Source of the DNA: Nisaea sediminum
Lineage (GTDB): Bacteria; Pseudomonadota; Alphaproteobacteria; Thalassobaculales; Thalassobaculaceae
Length of the DNA: 64,000 nucleotides
Direction of reading: 5' to 3'
Assembly: GCF_014904705.1 (NCBI RefSeq)
Contig: NZ_JACZCQ010000001.1
Location: 62,001 to 126,000, forward strand
Shown: piece by piece, positions 25,354 to 33,626 of the stretch
How the letters are laid out: each line of letters opens with the position of its first letter
Position numbering within the stretch: the first letter of the stretch is position 1
The notes under the pieces: model-generated
Databases searched by the model: none
Seen by the model: the letters and a program-made list of their open reading frames with translations, nothing else
What the model was told of the DNA's origin: nothing
Program-made: the position numbers and the translations under genes

Positions 25354-26406
25354 TCATGCCGAAATCGCAAGATAGAGGGCAAATCCGTACGCCGTGGCGA
25401 GCGACCCGAGCAGACCGAGCGCCAGGTACCAGGCGAAGACACCACCGCGTACCAAGGCGAATACGGCCATGGACGCGGGAATGCTGGTGATCCCGCCCGC
25501 GATCATGAAGGCGAGGCCTGCCGCCGGCATCATACCGAGATCCATCAGGCCGCCGACCAGCGGGATTGCCGCGTAGCCGTTGAGATAAGTCGGCACGCCG
25601 ACCAGAATGGCCGCCGGAATGGTCCACCACTCGCCGCCGCCGAGATAGGTCGCGATCTTGTCCGCGGGCACGTAGGCGACCATCAGGCTCTCGAGCAGGA
25701 AGGCGAGGGTCAGCCATTTCAGCAGAAAGAGGCCTGTGGTCCTGGCTTCGCCTGCAAAGGCCGAGCGCCGCTCGGGCTCCGACCAGAAGGACCAGACGAT
25801 CTTTTCCGTTCTAAGGGCGCTGGAGCCGCCGCAGCCGCTGCCGCATCCTTTGGTCAGTTGCGGCCGCAAGGCGTCGCTGAAGGCGCCTCCCTTGATCATG
25901 ACATGGGTGGCGAAACCGGCGACCGCGCCGATCCCGAAGGCGGCGAGCATTTTGGCGACGGTGAATTCAACGCCCATCACCGGCAGCATCAGGATGAACA
26001 TCTCCGGATCCATCAGCGGCGAGGCGAGCCAGAAGGCCATGACCGGAGCCAGGGGAACGCCGGCGCCGAGCAATCCGGCGATGATCGGTACCACGCCGCA
26101 GGAACAGAAGGGCGACAGCGCGCCGAAGGCGGCGGCTAGCATGATCGCCCGTGGGGCATTGCCGGAAAAGGCGCGCCCGATCTGGTGGTCGAGACCGCTC
26201 GCCCGGGCGAAGGCGGCAACGGCCACGGAAACGGCGAGGAAGGGGGCGATGTTGATCAGGGCGTTGATCGTGAAGCGGGCGCTGGTCGGCATTTGCGGGG
26301 GCGCCAGAAGCGCGAGTGCGCCGAAGAGCAGGGCGATGACGATCCAGACCCGGTCGATGCGGCCGAACCTGAGCGAGAGGGAGCGTGTCAGTTCTGCGGT
26401 GGTCAT
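25354..26406 (-). CDS. Permease of the DUF318/ArsP family
   Basis: A 350-residue inner-membrane permease with about eight helices. ATG 26406 follows a GGGAC ribosome-site-like stretch. The diagnostic motif is SPFCSCGVVPIIAGLLGAGVP, with the paired Cys used by ArsP-type organoarsenical exporters. A short Cys-containing loop (GCGSGCGG) lies in the large central cytoplasmic region and may bind metal(loid). It sits 53 bases after an arsR gene on the same strand, so the pair forms a metalloid-responsive operon. The true substrate (organoarsenical, other metalloid or thiol compound) is inferred only. Confidence 0.85.
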   Translation of the reverse strand: MTTAELTRSLSLRFGRIDRVWIVIALLFGALALLAPPQMPTSARFTINALINIAPFLAVSVAVAAFARASGLDHQIGRAFSGNAPRAIMLAAAFGALSPFCSCGVVPIIAGLLGAGVPLAPVMAFWLASPLMDPEMFILMLPVMGVEFTVAKMLAAFGIGAVAGFATHVMIKGGAFSDALRPQLTKGCGSGCGGSSALRTEKIVWSFWSEPERRSAFAGEARTTGLFLLKWLTLAFLLESLMVAYVPADKIATYLGGGEWWTIPAAILVGVPTYLNGYAAIPLVGGLMDLGMMPAAGLAFMIAGGITSIPASMAVFALVRGGVFAWYLALGLLGSLATAYGFALYLAISA

Positions 26407-26459
26407 GATCTTGTCCCGTGATTCCAGAATTGTCGAATTATTTTCGCAAATAAAAAGGC

Positions 26460-26780
26460 TCAGGCGCCTTCCTGTTCTTCCATCGGCACGACATCGAGAC
26501 CGCTGCAGCACTCGGCACAGAGATAAGCGACGAGCTGGTTGGCCAGTTCGAAATTCGCCGTGCAGCGCAGCACCCTTCCTTCCCGTTCCTGGCGGGCGAG
26601 ACCGGCCCAGACCAGATGCGAGATGTGATGGGAGAGGGTCGATTTCGGGATGTTCAGATGCCTCTGAATATCCCCGACAGACACCCCCTCGGGCCCCGCC
26701 TTGATCAGCAGGCGGAACGCCTCAAGCCGATGCGGGTTGCCGAGTTCGGAAAGGCACTTCGATGCGGTTTCGATATCCAT
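26460..26780 (-). CDS. ArsR/SmtB-family transcriptional repressor
   Basis: A 106-residue winged-helix repressor. It has the family core LSELGNPHRLEAFRLL, the recognition helix IPKSTLSHHISHLVWAGL and the wing QEREGRVLRCTANFE. The C-terminal cluster CAECCSG, with three cysteines, is a likely metalloid-binding site, different from the CxC in helix alpha-3 of classical ArsR. It is first in an operon with the ArsP-like permease, and GTTC/GAAC half-sites lie upstream. Confidence 0.93.
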   Translation of the reverse strand: MDIETASKCLSELGNPHRLEAFRLLIKAGPEGVSVGDIQRHLNIPKSTLSHHISHLVWAGLARQEREGRVLRCTANFELANQLVAYLCAECCSGLDVVPMEEQEGA

Positions 26781-26820
26781 GGGCCCAATCTAATCGCGTT
26801 GAGGAACCGAGTCAACGATT

Positions 26821-26838
26821 GTTCTAGACTTATCGAAC
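26821..26838. promoter_or_regulatory. Candidate ArsR operator
   Basis: GTTC and GAAC arms separated by 10 bases lie 41 bases upstream of the arsR start. On the minus strand the site begins GTTCGATA, similar to the TTCGATA half-sites often seen for ArsR-family repressors. Confidence 0.35.
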
Positions 26839-26963
26839 TGAAATAAATTTGCAGCCATCCTGTCGCATTCCGTAACGCAGCTTTCACGCGGAGGCATCTT
26901 GCCCGGCGTTCTTCGCGGGAGGAGAATGCCGGGTCTTTTGCCCATGTCTCGTGAGGTTATTCC

Positions 26964-28457
26964 ATGCCGCGGCCGCGTTTTCTCTTCGTGCTTTTCGACG
27001 GCCTCCGCCGGGACATGGTGCGTGCCGACACCGCGCCGGCCATCCATGGTTTCCGCCAGACCTGGACCGATTTTCCGAACAGCGCCTCGGTCTTCCCCGT
27101 AGAGACCCGGGTGCAAGTGTCCAGCTTCGTCACCGGGTCCTTTCCGGGGCATGCCGCGCTGCATCCGGCGGGCGACAACCAGCGCCCGGGACACGGGATC
27201 ATGGGCAACAGCTTCTACGATCCTGATCTCGGCTTCGACGGGCCGATGGATACTTCGGACGATGCCAAGATGACAGCGGCGGCGAAGCATTACGGTCGCC
27301 TGCAGGGCTCGCGCAATATCGGCGAGATCCTGCACGAGGCGGGACGGAAATATGCCGTGGTCACGACCGGCAAGATCGGGAATGCCCGTCTGCTCAATCT
27401 CGGCGCCGCCTCTCAGGGCCAACCGGTGTTCTCGATCTGGGGCGCGGATATCTCCAGCCCGGCGGCGGAATTCGACGCGGTTGTCGAACGCTTCGGTCCG
27501 GTTCCGGAACAGCAATTGCCCAATGTCGCGGTGATGGACTATGCGGCGAGCGTGCTGCTCGAGGAGTTCATTCCGAAGCACGACGCCGACGTTCAGGTGG
27601 TCTGGTTCAACGAGCCGGACCTCAGTTTCCATTACCGGGAGATCGGCTCGCCGGAGAGCCTCAGGGCGATCAAGGCGGTGGACGATGCTTTCCGCCGCAT
27701 TCTCGATTGGTGGGAAGCCGTGGGCCGGGAGGAAGGCTGGCAGATCGTCGCCGCCTCCGATCACGGCCAGATCACCGTCACCGGGCAGATCAATGTCGCA
27801 GACGAACTGGCGAAGGCCGGGTTCCGGGTCGGCCGGGCGATCGGTCCGGACGTGGACGTGGTCGTCAAGCGGAGCTACGCGGGCGGCATCAGCATCCGGG
27901 ATCGCGACCCGGAGATCACGGAGAAGGTCTTCGACTGGCTGATCCGGCAGGACTGGTGCGGTCTCGTCTTCAGCCGCGAGGAGCGGCAGGGCGCGCTGCC
28001 GATGAGCGCGATCAACGTCGCGGGCAGCCGGGCGCCCGATCTCTACATGGTGCTGCGCACCTCGGACGGCGCCAACGCGCATGGTTATCCGGGGCTGGCC
28101 TATGCCGATAACGGCGACATCTCGGTCGGCGGTGGCATGCATGGCGGGCTGCACCAGCACGAGCTGAACAACCTGCTCACCGCCGGAGGCGACCTGTTCC
28201 GCGAGGCACATGTGGTCGAAACGCCGACGGGGCTGGTCGACATCGTGCCGACCATGCTGGCCGCGCTGGAGGTCGAGGCGCCGGAGAGCATGACCGGGCG
28301 GGTGCTGGCCGAGGCCTTCCGCATCGAGACCCGTCCGCCGTTCTGGCAGGAAATGCTGCTGCGCGCGGAGCGCGGCGACTATGCCCAGGAACTCCGCGTC
28401 GCGCAGGTCGAGGGCGCGCCGAACCACTATCTGCGCGGGGGCCGGCGCACCGCCTGA
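26964..28457 (+). CDS. Alkaline-phosphatase-superfamily protein (type I phosphodiesterase/nucleotide pyrophosphatase-like)
   Basis: A 497-residue enzyme-like protein. Metal and catalytic landmarks: the first Asp in LFVLFDGLRRDMV (about residue 11), a likely nucleophile Thr in FPVETRVQVSSFVTG, the Asp-His pair in ASDHGQITV, and a late His in GGMHGGLHQHELNN. These match the phosphodiesterase/nucleotide pyrophosphatase fold. No clear signal peptide is present, although the first residues are hydrophobic. The substrate is unknown. It converges on the MATE gene with a 3-base gap. ATG 26964 has GAGG at suitable spacing. Confidence 0.82.
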   Translation: MPRPRFLFVLFDGLRRDMVRADTAPAIHGFRQTWTDFPNSASVFPVETRVQVSSFVTGSFPGHAALHPAGDNQRPGHGIMGNSFYDPDLGFDGPMDTSDDAKMTAAAKHYGRLQGSRNIGEILHEAGRKYAVVTTGKIGNARLLNLGAASQGQPVFSIWGADISSPAAEFDAVVERFGPVPEQQLPNVAVMDYAASVLLEEFIPKHDADVQVVWFNEPDLSFHYREIGSPESLRAIKAVDDAFRRILDWWEAVGREEGWQIVAASDHGQITVTGQINVADELAKAGFRVGRAIGPDVDVVVKRSYAGGISIRDRDPEITEKVFDWLIRQDWCGLVFSREERQGALPMSAINVAGSRAPDLYMVLRTSDGANAHGYPGLAYADNGDISVGGGMHGGLHQHELNNLLTAGGDLFREAHVVETPTGLVDIVPTMLAALEVEAPESMTGRVLAEAFRIETRPPFWQEMLLRAERGDYAQELRVAQVEGAPNHYLRGGRRTA

Positions 28458-28460
28458 CGG

Positions 28461-29858
28461 TTAGGCCGGTGCGTCGTGCCGGGCGATCGCCCGGCGCATC
28501 AGCACCTCGAAGCGGATCATCAGCGCGAAGCAGGCGGCGGTCAGCCCGACCGCGAGCCCGCTCCAGACGCCCGCGCCCTTCAGATCGAACTCGAAGGCGA
28601 GCAGGGCGCCCGCCGAGAAACCGAAGACCCAATATCCGAGGAACGCCAGAACCGCCGGGATCGTCGTGTCTTTCAACCCGCGCAGACTGCCCGCTGCCAC
28701 GGCTTGCCCCGCATCGACGAGCTGGAAGACCGCGCTGATCCAGAGGAACAGGACGGCAAACCTGACGGCGTCCGCATTCTCCGGATCGTCGAGGTGCAGA
28801 TAGAAGCCGACGAGGATCTCGCTCCCGAACCAGAAGATCAGGGCGGCGATCACCGCGAATCCCACCCCGACAAAGGCCGATATCCGGCCCGCGAGCAGGG
28901 CGTCGTGCAGCCGCTTGCGGCCCATGGCGAGGCCGACCCGGATGGTCGCCGCCTGGCTGACGCCGAGCGGGACCATGAAGGTGACCGACGAACATTGCAG
29001 CGCAACGGCGTGCGCGGCGAGCTGGTCGGGACCGAACAGGCCGACCATGAAGGAGCTTGCCGCGAACAGCCCGGCCTCTGCGAGAACGGTCAGACCGATC
29101 GGCACACCGATCTTCATGATCTCGAAATAGCGGTGCCAGTCCGGGCGCCAAAAGCGGCCGAACAGGTTGTAGCGCCGGAACTTGCGGTCGGTCAGCACGA
29201 AGGCGGTCTGGGCCAGGAACATGAAGCACTGCACGGCGACCGTTGCGATGGCGGCACCGACGAGCCCCATTTCCGGAAAGCCGAACCTGCCGAAGATCAG
29301 GCCATAATCCAGCACGGCGTTGAGGCCGATGGAGACGATCAGGATCACCATCGAGGACCGCGGCCGGGAATGGGCGGTGACGAAATTGCGCAGCACCGTG
29401 AAGCACATCAGCGGCAGCAGTCCCCATTTGGCATGTGCGACATAGGTGTCGGCGGTCGCCGCGAGCCACGGATCCTGGCCCATCAGGAGCATCAGTGCCT
29501 CGGCATTCGAGAGCAGCGCTATGCAGGGGATGCAAAGGGTGATCGCGACCCAGAAGCCCTGGCGCAATGTCCGCCTGACGCCGCGCAGATGGATGCCGCC
29601 GATCTCATGGCTGAACATCGCGGCGGTCGCGGCAAGCAGGCCGATGCCGAAGAATACCAGCGGGAAGATCGTGGAGGTCGCCAGCGTGGCGGCGGCCAGT
29701 TCTTCCGGGCCGAGCCAGCCTATCATGATGACGTCGATGGTGTTCAGCGCGATGGTGGCGAGCTGTGTCAGAACCAGCGGCCAAGCGAGTTTCAGGGTCG
29801 CCGAAAGTTCATGGCGCCACGGCGTGCGGACAGGAGTGATCGTGGAAAAATCGGTCAT
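28461..29858 (-). CDS. MATE-family multidrug/cation antiporter (NorM-like)
   Basis: A 465-residue inner-membrane exporter with twelve predicted helices in two related halves. Typical features are LKLAWPLVLTQLATIALNTID and GWLGPEELAAATLA in TM1-2, and GVPIGLTVLAEAGLFAASSFMVG at the start of the second half. MATE proteins export cationic drugs or metabolites using H+ or Na+. No regulator is adjacent; it converges on the phosphodiesterase-like gene. Confidence 0.95.
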   Translation of the reverse strand: MTDFSTITPVRTPWRHELSATLKLAWPLVLTQLATIALNTIDVIMIGWLGPEELAAATLATSTIFPLVFFGIGLLAATAAMFSHEIGGIHLRGVRRTLRQGFWVAITLCIPCIALLSNAEALMLLMGQDPWLAATADTYVAHAKWGLLPLMCFTVLRNFVTAHSRPRSSMVILIVSIGLNAVLDYGLIFGRFGFPEMGLVGAAIATVAVQCFMFLAQTAFVLTDRKFRRYNLFGRFWRPDWHRYFEIMKIGVPIGLTVLAEAGLFAASSFMVGLFGPDQLAAHAVALQCSSVTFMVPLGVSQAATIRVGLAMGRKRLHDALLAGRISAFVGVGFAVIAALIFWFGSEILVGFYLHLDDPENADAVRFAVLFLWISAVFQLVDAGQAVAAGSLRGLKDTTIPAVLAFLGYWVFGFSAGALLAFEFDLKGAGVWSGLAVGLTAACFALMIRFEVLMRRAIARHDAPA

Positions 29859-30029
29859 GGAAAAAGCTCAGGCGAAAATGGACGAAAGTCGGCGGGCGGT
29901 CACCGCGCAGCGCGGCCGCTTATTCGGACATTCGTGGCGGTAGGGCCTGGAGCTTGATTTCCATGGAGCTGTCTTTACGCCTCCCGACAGGGGTGGTCAA
30001 CCCGCCGGGAGGCAATGCGGGATATCTCT

Positions 30030-30962
30030 TCAGACATTGAGGAAGTTGAGCGGCAGTCCGGGGCGGGGCCAGTCCATCTCGAGCAGCTGCCCGGCCCAGG
30101 AGAGCGTGATGTAGGCGGTCTTCAGATCCGGACCGCCGAAGCAGATGTTCGTCGTGTAGGGATCGCCGGTCTCGATGAACTCGACCAGACCGCCCTCCGG
30201 CCTGGCGACGGTGATGCCGCCGCTCATCAGCGTGGCGACGCAGATATTGCCGTTCGCTTCGACAGCGAGCGAGTCGTAGCGCCGCCACCCGCCGTCCGCG
30301 CCGACCAGCCGGCCGCCGTTGATTGAAGGCGGAAAGCCCAGCTTCGAGACCTCGCCCTGGCCGGTGATAGGATAGGCCCAGAGCTGACCGCTTTCGGTCT
30401 CGGCGACATAGAGGGTTTTCTCGTCAGGGCTGAGACCGATGCCGTTCGGGGTCAGGATCGGCTGGATCGCCTCCTTGATCAGGCTGCCGTCCGCTTTCGC
30501 GTAGTAGACCGCACCCCGATCCATCTCCCGGTCGCGCACCTTGCCGAGATCGGTGAACCAGAAGCCGCCGTCGCGGTCGAAGACGATGTCGTTCGGACCT
30601 TTGAGCGGCCGGCCGTCGCAGCTGTCATAGAGCCGTTCGACCTTCCCGGTTTCCAGGTCGATACGTTCTATGCGCCCGCCACTGTAATCGTCCGCCTGAC
30701 CGACCACCCGCATGTTGCCGGGCGCGTTGCCCCCGAGGAACTTGAAGCCGCCATTGTTGCAGACATAGCACTTGCCGTCGGGGCCGATGGCAGCGCCGTT
30801 CGGGCCGCCGCCGGGCTCGGCGATAATCTCCTTGCGCCCGTCCGGGAAGACGCGCGTCAGCGTGCGGCGCCCGATCTCGACCAGAACAACCGTGCCGTCC
30901 GGCATCGCGATCGGTCCTTCCGGGAACATCAGGCCGTCGGTGATGATCCTGTCGTTTGCCAC
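30030..30962 (-). CDS. SMP-30/gluconolactonase-family protein
   Basis: A 310-residue six-bladed propeller protein. It begins IITDGLMFPEGPIAMPDG, where the Glu is the first metal ligand. It contains GPNDIVFDRDGGFWFTDLG, with the metal-binding Asn, and TPNGIGLSPDEKTLYVAET, typical of the family. Such enzymes hydrolyse sugar lactones. The lack of a signal peptide suggests cytoplasmic action. The gene diverges from a decayed lysE gene and no sugar operon is adjacent. Confidence 0.92.
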   Translation of the reverse strand: MANDRIITDGLMFPEGPIAMPDGTVVLVEIGRRTLTRVFPDGRKEIIAEPGGGPNGAAIGPDGKCYVCNNGGFKFLGGNAPGNMRVVGQADDYSGGRIERIDLETGKVERLYDSCDGRPLKGPNDIVFDRDGGFWFTDLGKVRDREMDRGAVYYAKADGSLIKEAIQPILTPNGIGLSPDEKTLYVAETESGQLWAYPITGQGEVSKLGFPPSINGGRLVGADGGWRRYDSLAVEANGNICVATLMSGGITVARPEGGLVEFIETGDPYTTNICFGGPDLKTAYITLSWAGQLLEMDWPRPGLPLNFLNV

Positions 30963-31078
30963 TGGTCTTTCCTCCCCGGAGCGCCTGTTATGGTTTTGTA
31001 GGGAGTATCGGCCGGCGCCGTTTGGCCGTGCAATCGGTCAATTACCCGCTTCTCCCTTTGCCTTTCGGAGTTGATCCC

Positions 31079-31482
31079 ATGACACTGGAAACCGCGCTTG
31101 CCTTCGCGCTCGGCATGGTCATCCTGACCCTGACGCCCGGCCCCTCAATGCTGACCACGATCGCCAAATCCCTGGCGAACGGGTTCTGGAGCGGGTTCCA
31201 GTACAATATCGGCGTCTGCATCGGCGATCTGATCTTCCTCATGCTCGCCATCTCCGGCCTGCAGATCGTCGCCGAATTGCTGGGCGATGTGTTCTTCGTC
31301 GTGAAGTGGATGTAGGGCCTATCTGCTCTGGCTCGGGGCGAAGCTCTGGCTGGCGAAACCGGTTCCGCTCGAGGCGCGCCCGGTCGGCTCCAAGTGTTCG
31401 CTCAGCCCGCGCCGTTCAGGTGCTGAACCGCAGCGCCGGAGGCGTGATGATCGGTGCGGGGCTCTTCATCGCCACGCGCTGA
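31079..31482 (+). pseudogene. Decayed LysE/RhtB-family exporter
   Basis: ATG 31079 has CGGAG upstream and begins a normal LysE N-terminus (LALGMVILTLTPGPSML-like, 78 residues through FFVVKWM) before a TAG stop at 31313. After a frame change, the expected continuation resumes (AYLLWLGAKLWLAKP). The middle of the protein is then missing, and a normal C-terminus (LNRSAGGVMIGAGLFIATR) ends at 31482. LysE proteins are usually about 205-210 residues, so roughly 80 residues are lost plus a frameshift. The 3' end overlaps the opposing kinase gene. Confidence 0.85.
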
Positions 31483-32934
31483 TGCATCGGATGGCCGTGC
31501 CTCGATCGTCCGCGAGGGCGGAAGCAGAACGGATACCGCGAGGCCGCCCCCCGCGAGGTTGGTGATCTCGATGGCGCCGCCGTGCAGTTCCGCGAGGATC
31601 TTGCAGATCGGCAGGCCGAGGCCGGAGCCTTGGGAACTGCGATCCTCGAAATCGCGCGAGGCCGCAAAAGGAATAAGCAGTCTCTGCGCCTCTTCCTCGG
31701 GCATTCCAGGGCCCGGGTCCGTCACGGTAAAGCAAGCGGTACCGCTCGGTCTGACCTCGTAGGACAGCTCGACATTGCCCCCTTCGGGCGTGTGGCGCAG
31801 CGCGTTTTCGAGCAGTTTCCCGAGTAGGGAAACCATGAGCTCTCCGTCGACATGCAACGCTTGGTCTGCTTTGCCGCCCGCCACCCGCAGACGCACATCG
31901 CGGTTGCGCGGGAGAGACGCGGCGTTTGTCTCGGCGCGGCGCAGGATCGAGATCACCGGCGTCGGAGCGAAGGTCGGCTCGACTTCGCCGCCTTCGAGCC
32001 GGGTAAGCTCCAGAACGTTCTCGATCAGAAACAGAAGGTGGCGGGCCGCCTGGTTGATGTTGCCCGCATAGTTTATGTAACGCTGGATCGTGTCCGGTCC
32101 GAAGCGCCGGGTGCTGACGATCTCCGAGAACCCGACGATCGAGTTGAGAGGCGTCCGGATCTCGTCGATCACGCGGGCGACGAAATCGGATTTCGACTGG
32201 TGCGCCCGCTCCGCCTTGTCTCGCAGCCGGGTCAGGTCAGCTTCGGTCTTCGTCTGACGGCCCTGCAGCGCGTTGTAGGCCGCCACCACCTGGCCGATCT
32301 GGTCCTGGCTTTCCCAATCGATCGGGATCCGGGCGCCGCTGTCGCGCTGGATATGGATCGCGTTCAGCATCATGTCGAGCGGCTGGCTAACGGTCGCACG
32401 GAGCACGAGATGCGCCGCGACCGCGGCCGACGCGATCAGGGCGAGCCCGAGCAGAGAAATATAGATCAGCGAATTGACCAGCTGCGCGATCGCCGGCCCG
32501 TCGCTCATGCTGACGATGAGGGTCCCGACACGCTCATAGCTGTCCGCGCTCATGTGATTGATCGCGATCCGCCCCACGAGGGCGTCGGTCCGATCCGGAA
32601 CGGAGCCGTATTTGTTCAGTACGGCGCCATCGCTGTCGAGCACGGCGATGGTTGCAAGGTCCCGGTCGGCGATGGTCTGTGCAACCAGCAGGCCGATGCG
32701 GTCGTCGCGCCTGTTTGCGACCGCTTCTCCGAGCAGCAGCGACTGCCGGGCGAGGAGCGTATCGAGCTTCGCGGCCAGATTCACCTTCGATTCGCGGTAG
32801 GTGATGGTGCCGTAGATGGCAATCAGGACGGCGAACACCACGACGATGATCGGCACGAACCGTGTGAGGTACCGGGCGCTGATCGATTTGAGGGCGGGTT
32901 GGTCCACGGGGCTCGGGGTGGTGGGATTAGTCAT
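31402..32934 (-). CDS. HAMP sensor histidine kinase with Asp in place of the phospho-acceptor His
   Basis: A 510-residue membrane kinase. TM1 is at about 26-45, a periplasmic domain spans 46-152, and TM2 is at about 153-178, followed by HAMP. The H-box reads FVARVIDEIRTPLNSIVGF: Asp257 stands where MSHELRTP-type kinases have His. The ATP-binding domain looks complete: N box with Asn377 (LLENALRHT), G1 DPGPGMP, F box PFAASRDFE and G2 GSGLGLPI. The last ~26 residues (after about 484) are encoded antisense to the lysE remnant and are not kinase-like. Its ATG overlaps the YHS gene, which lies just upstream. No response regulator is adjacent. Confidence 0.9.
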   Translation of the reverse strand: MTNPTTPSPVDQPALKSISARYLTRFVPIIVVVFAVLIAIYGTITYRESKVNLAAKLDTLLARQSLLLGEAVANRRDDRIGLLVAQTIADRDLATIAVLDSDGAVLNKYGSVPDRTDALVGRIAINHMSADSYERVGTLIVSMSDGPAIAQLVNSLIYISLLGLALIASAAVAAHLVLRATVSQPLDMMLNAIHIQRDSGARIPIDWESQDQIGQVVAAYNALQGRQTKTEADLTRLRDKAERAHQSKSDFVARVIDEIRTPLNSIVGFSEIVSTRRFGPDTIQRYINYAGNINQAARHLLFLIENVLELTRLEGGEVEPTFAPTPVISILRRAETNAASLPRNRDVRLRVAGGKADQALHVDGELMVSLLGKLLENALRHTPEGGNVELSYEVRPSGTACFTVTDPGPGMPEEEAQRLLIPFAASRDFEDRSSQGSGLGLPICKILAELHGGAIEITNLAGGGLAVSVLLPPSRTIEARPSDASARGDEEPRTDHHASGAAVQHLNGAG

Positions 32935-33433
32935 TCAGGACCGCCGCGGGAATCTTTGCGATCACCGGCCATGTCCGGTCGGCGATCGCGATGTTCTTGT
33001 CGAGGTCGGCTTTCCAGAGCGTCTGGGTCGCGCGATCGAGCTGCAGATACAGCTTGCCCTCCACCAGGGCGAACACTTCCGGATCGCCGTCGAATTTCTG
33101 GCCGACAGCGACGCCGTAGGCGCAGAACCCGCCATAGCTCGGTACATAGAGGCGCGGTTCCGCGAGAAAGGCCTCGCGGCGCTCTGCCGAGGCAAAATGG
33201 TAGGTCGCGCCCTCATAGGCCGCCGCAAAGGAAGCGTCGCCGCGCTCGGCTCGGCCGACGACGAAATAAGCGACGGGATCGTATCCCCGGAGCGCCAGAC
33301 CATCCTGATTCAGGTTGCGCGCCGGCGAGGCTCCGAATGCCTGGGCGCACCAGAAAAGCACCGCAATCAGGGCGGCGAGCGCCAGCGGTCTAGGGTCAAT
33401 TGGTTGAAGGGCCTTGCTCTTCTTGCTCTTCAT
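32927..33433 (-). CDS. YHS-domain-containing exported protein
   Basis: A 168-residue protein from ATG 33433 (MKSKKSKALQ). A basic n-region and hydrophobic stretch (LALAALIAVLFWCAQAFGA) form a signal peptide or membrane anchor. The mature part has the YHS signature GYDPVAYFVVGRAERGD and YHFASAERREAFLAEPRLYVPSYGGFCAYGVAVG. YHS proteins of this type are periplasmic and often implicated in metal handling, though their chemistry is unclear. The stop overlaps the kinase start by 8 bases, so the two are co-translated and the protein may feed the kinase's periplasmic sensor. Confidence 0.85.
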   Translation of the reverse strand: MKSKKSKALQPIDPRPLALAALIAVLFWCAQAFGASPARNLNQDGLALRGYDPVAYFVVGRAERGDASFAAAYEGATYHFASAERREAFLAEPRLYVPSYGGFCAYGVAVGQKFDGDPEVFALVEGKLYLQLDRATQTLWKADLDKNIAIADRTWPVIAKIPAAVLND

Positions 33434-33626
33434 GGCGAAGTTCCGCGAATCGTTTGCAAAAACAATATCGGCGCATTTCGTTACCAATTCCTAAATTCGA
33501 GCGCCTCTCATCCGTCGCTCGGAACGGCAATTGTTCCCGAGCGGCGACTGGATCGGGCGGCGGAATCCGCTAGGATGCGGGCCGAAACCGGGAACCGGTG
33601 CGACACAGGCGACAGGAGTCAGGAAA

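Noticed and set aside
28177-29535. 452-codon open frame on the minus strand
   Set aside because: Overlaps the MATE gene in another frame on the same strand; Arg-rich and without recognisable domains.
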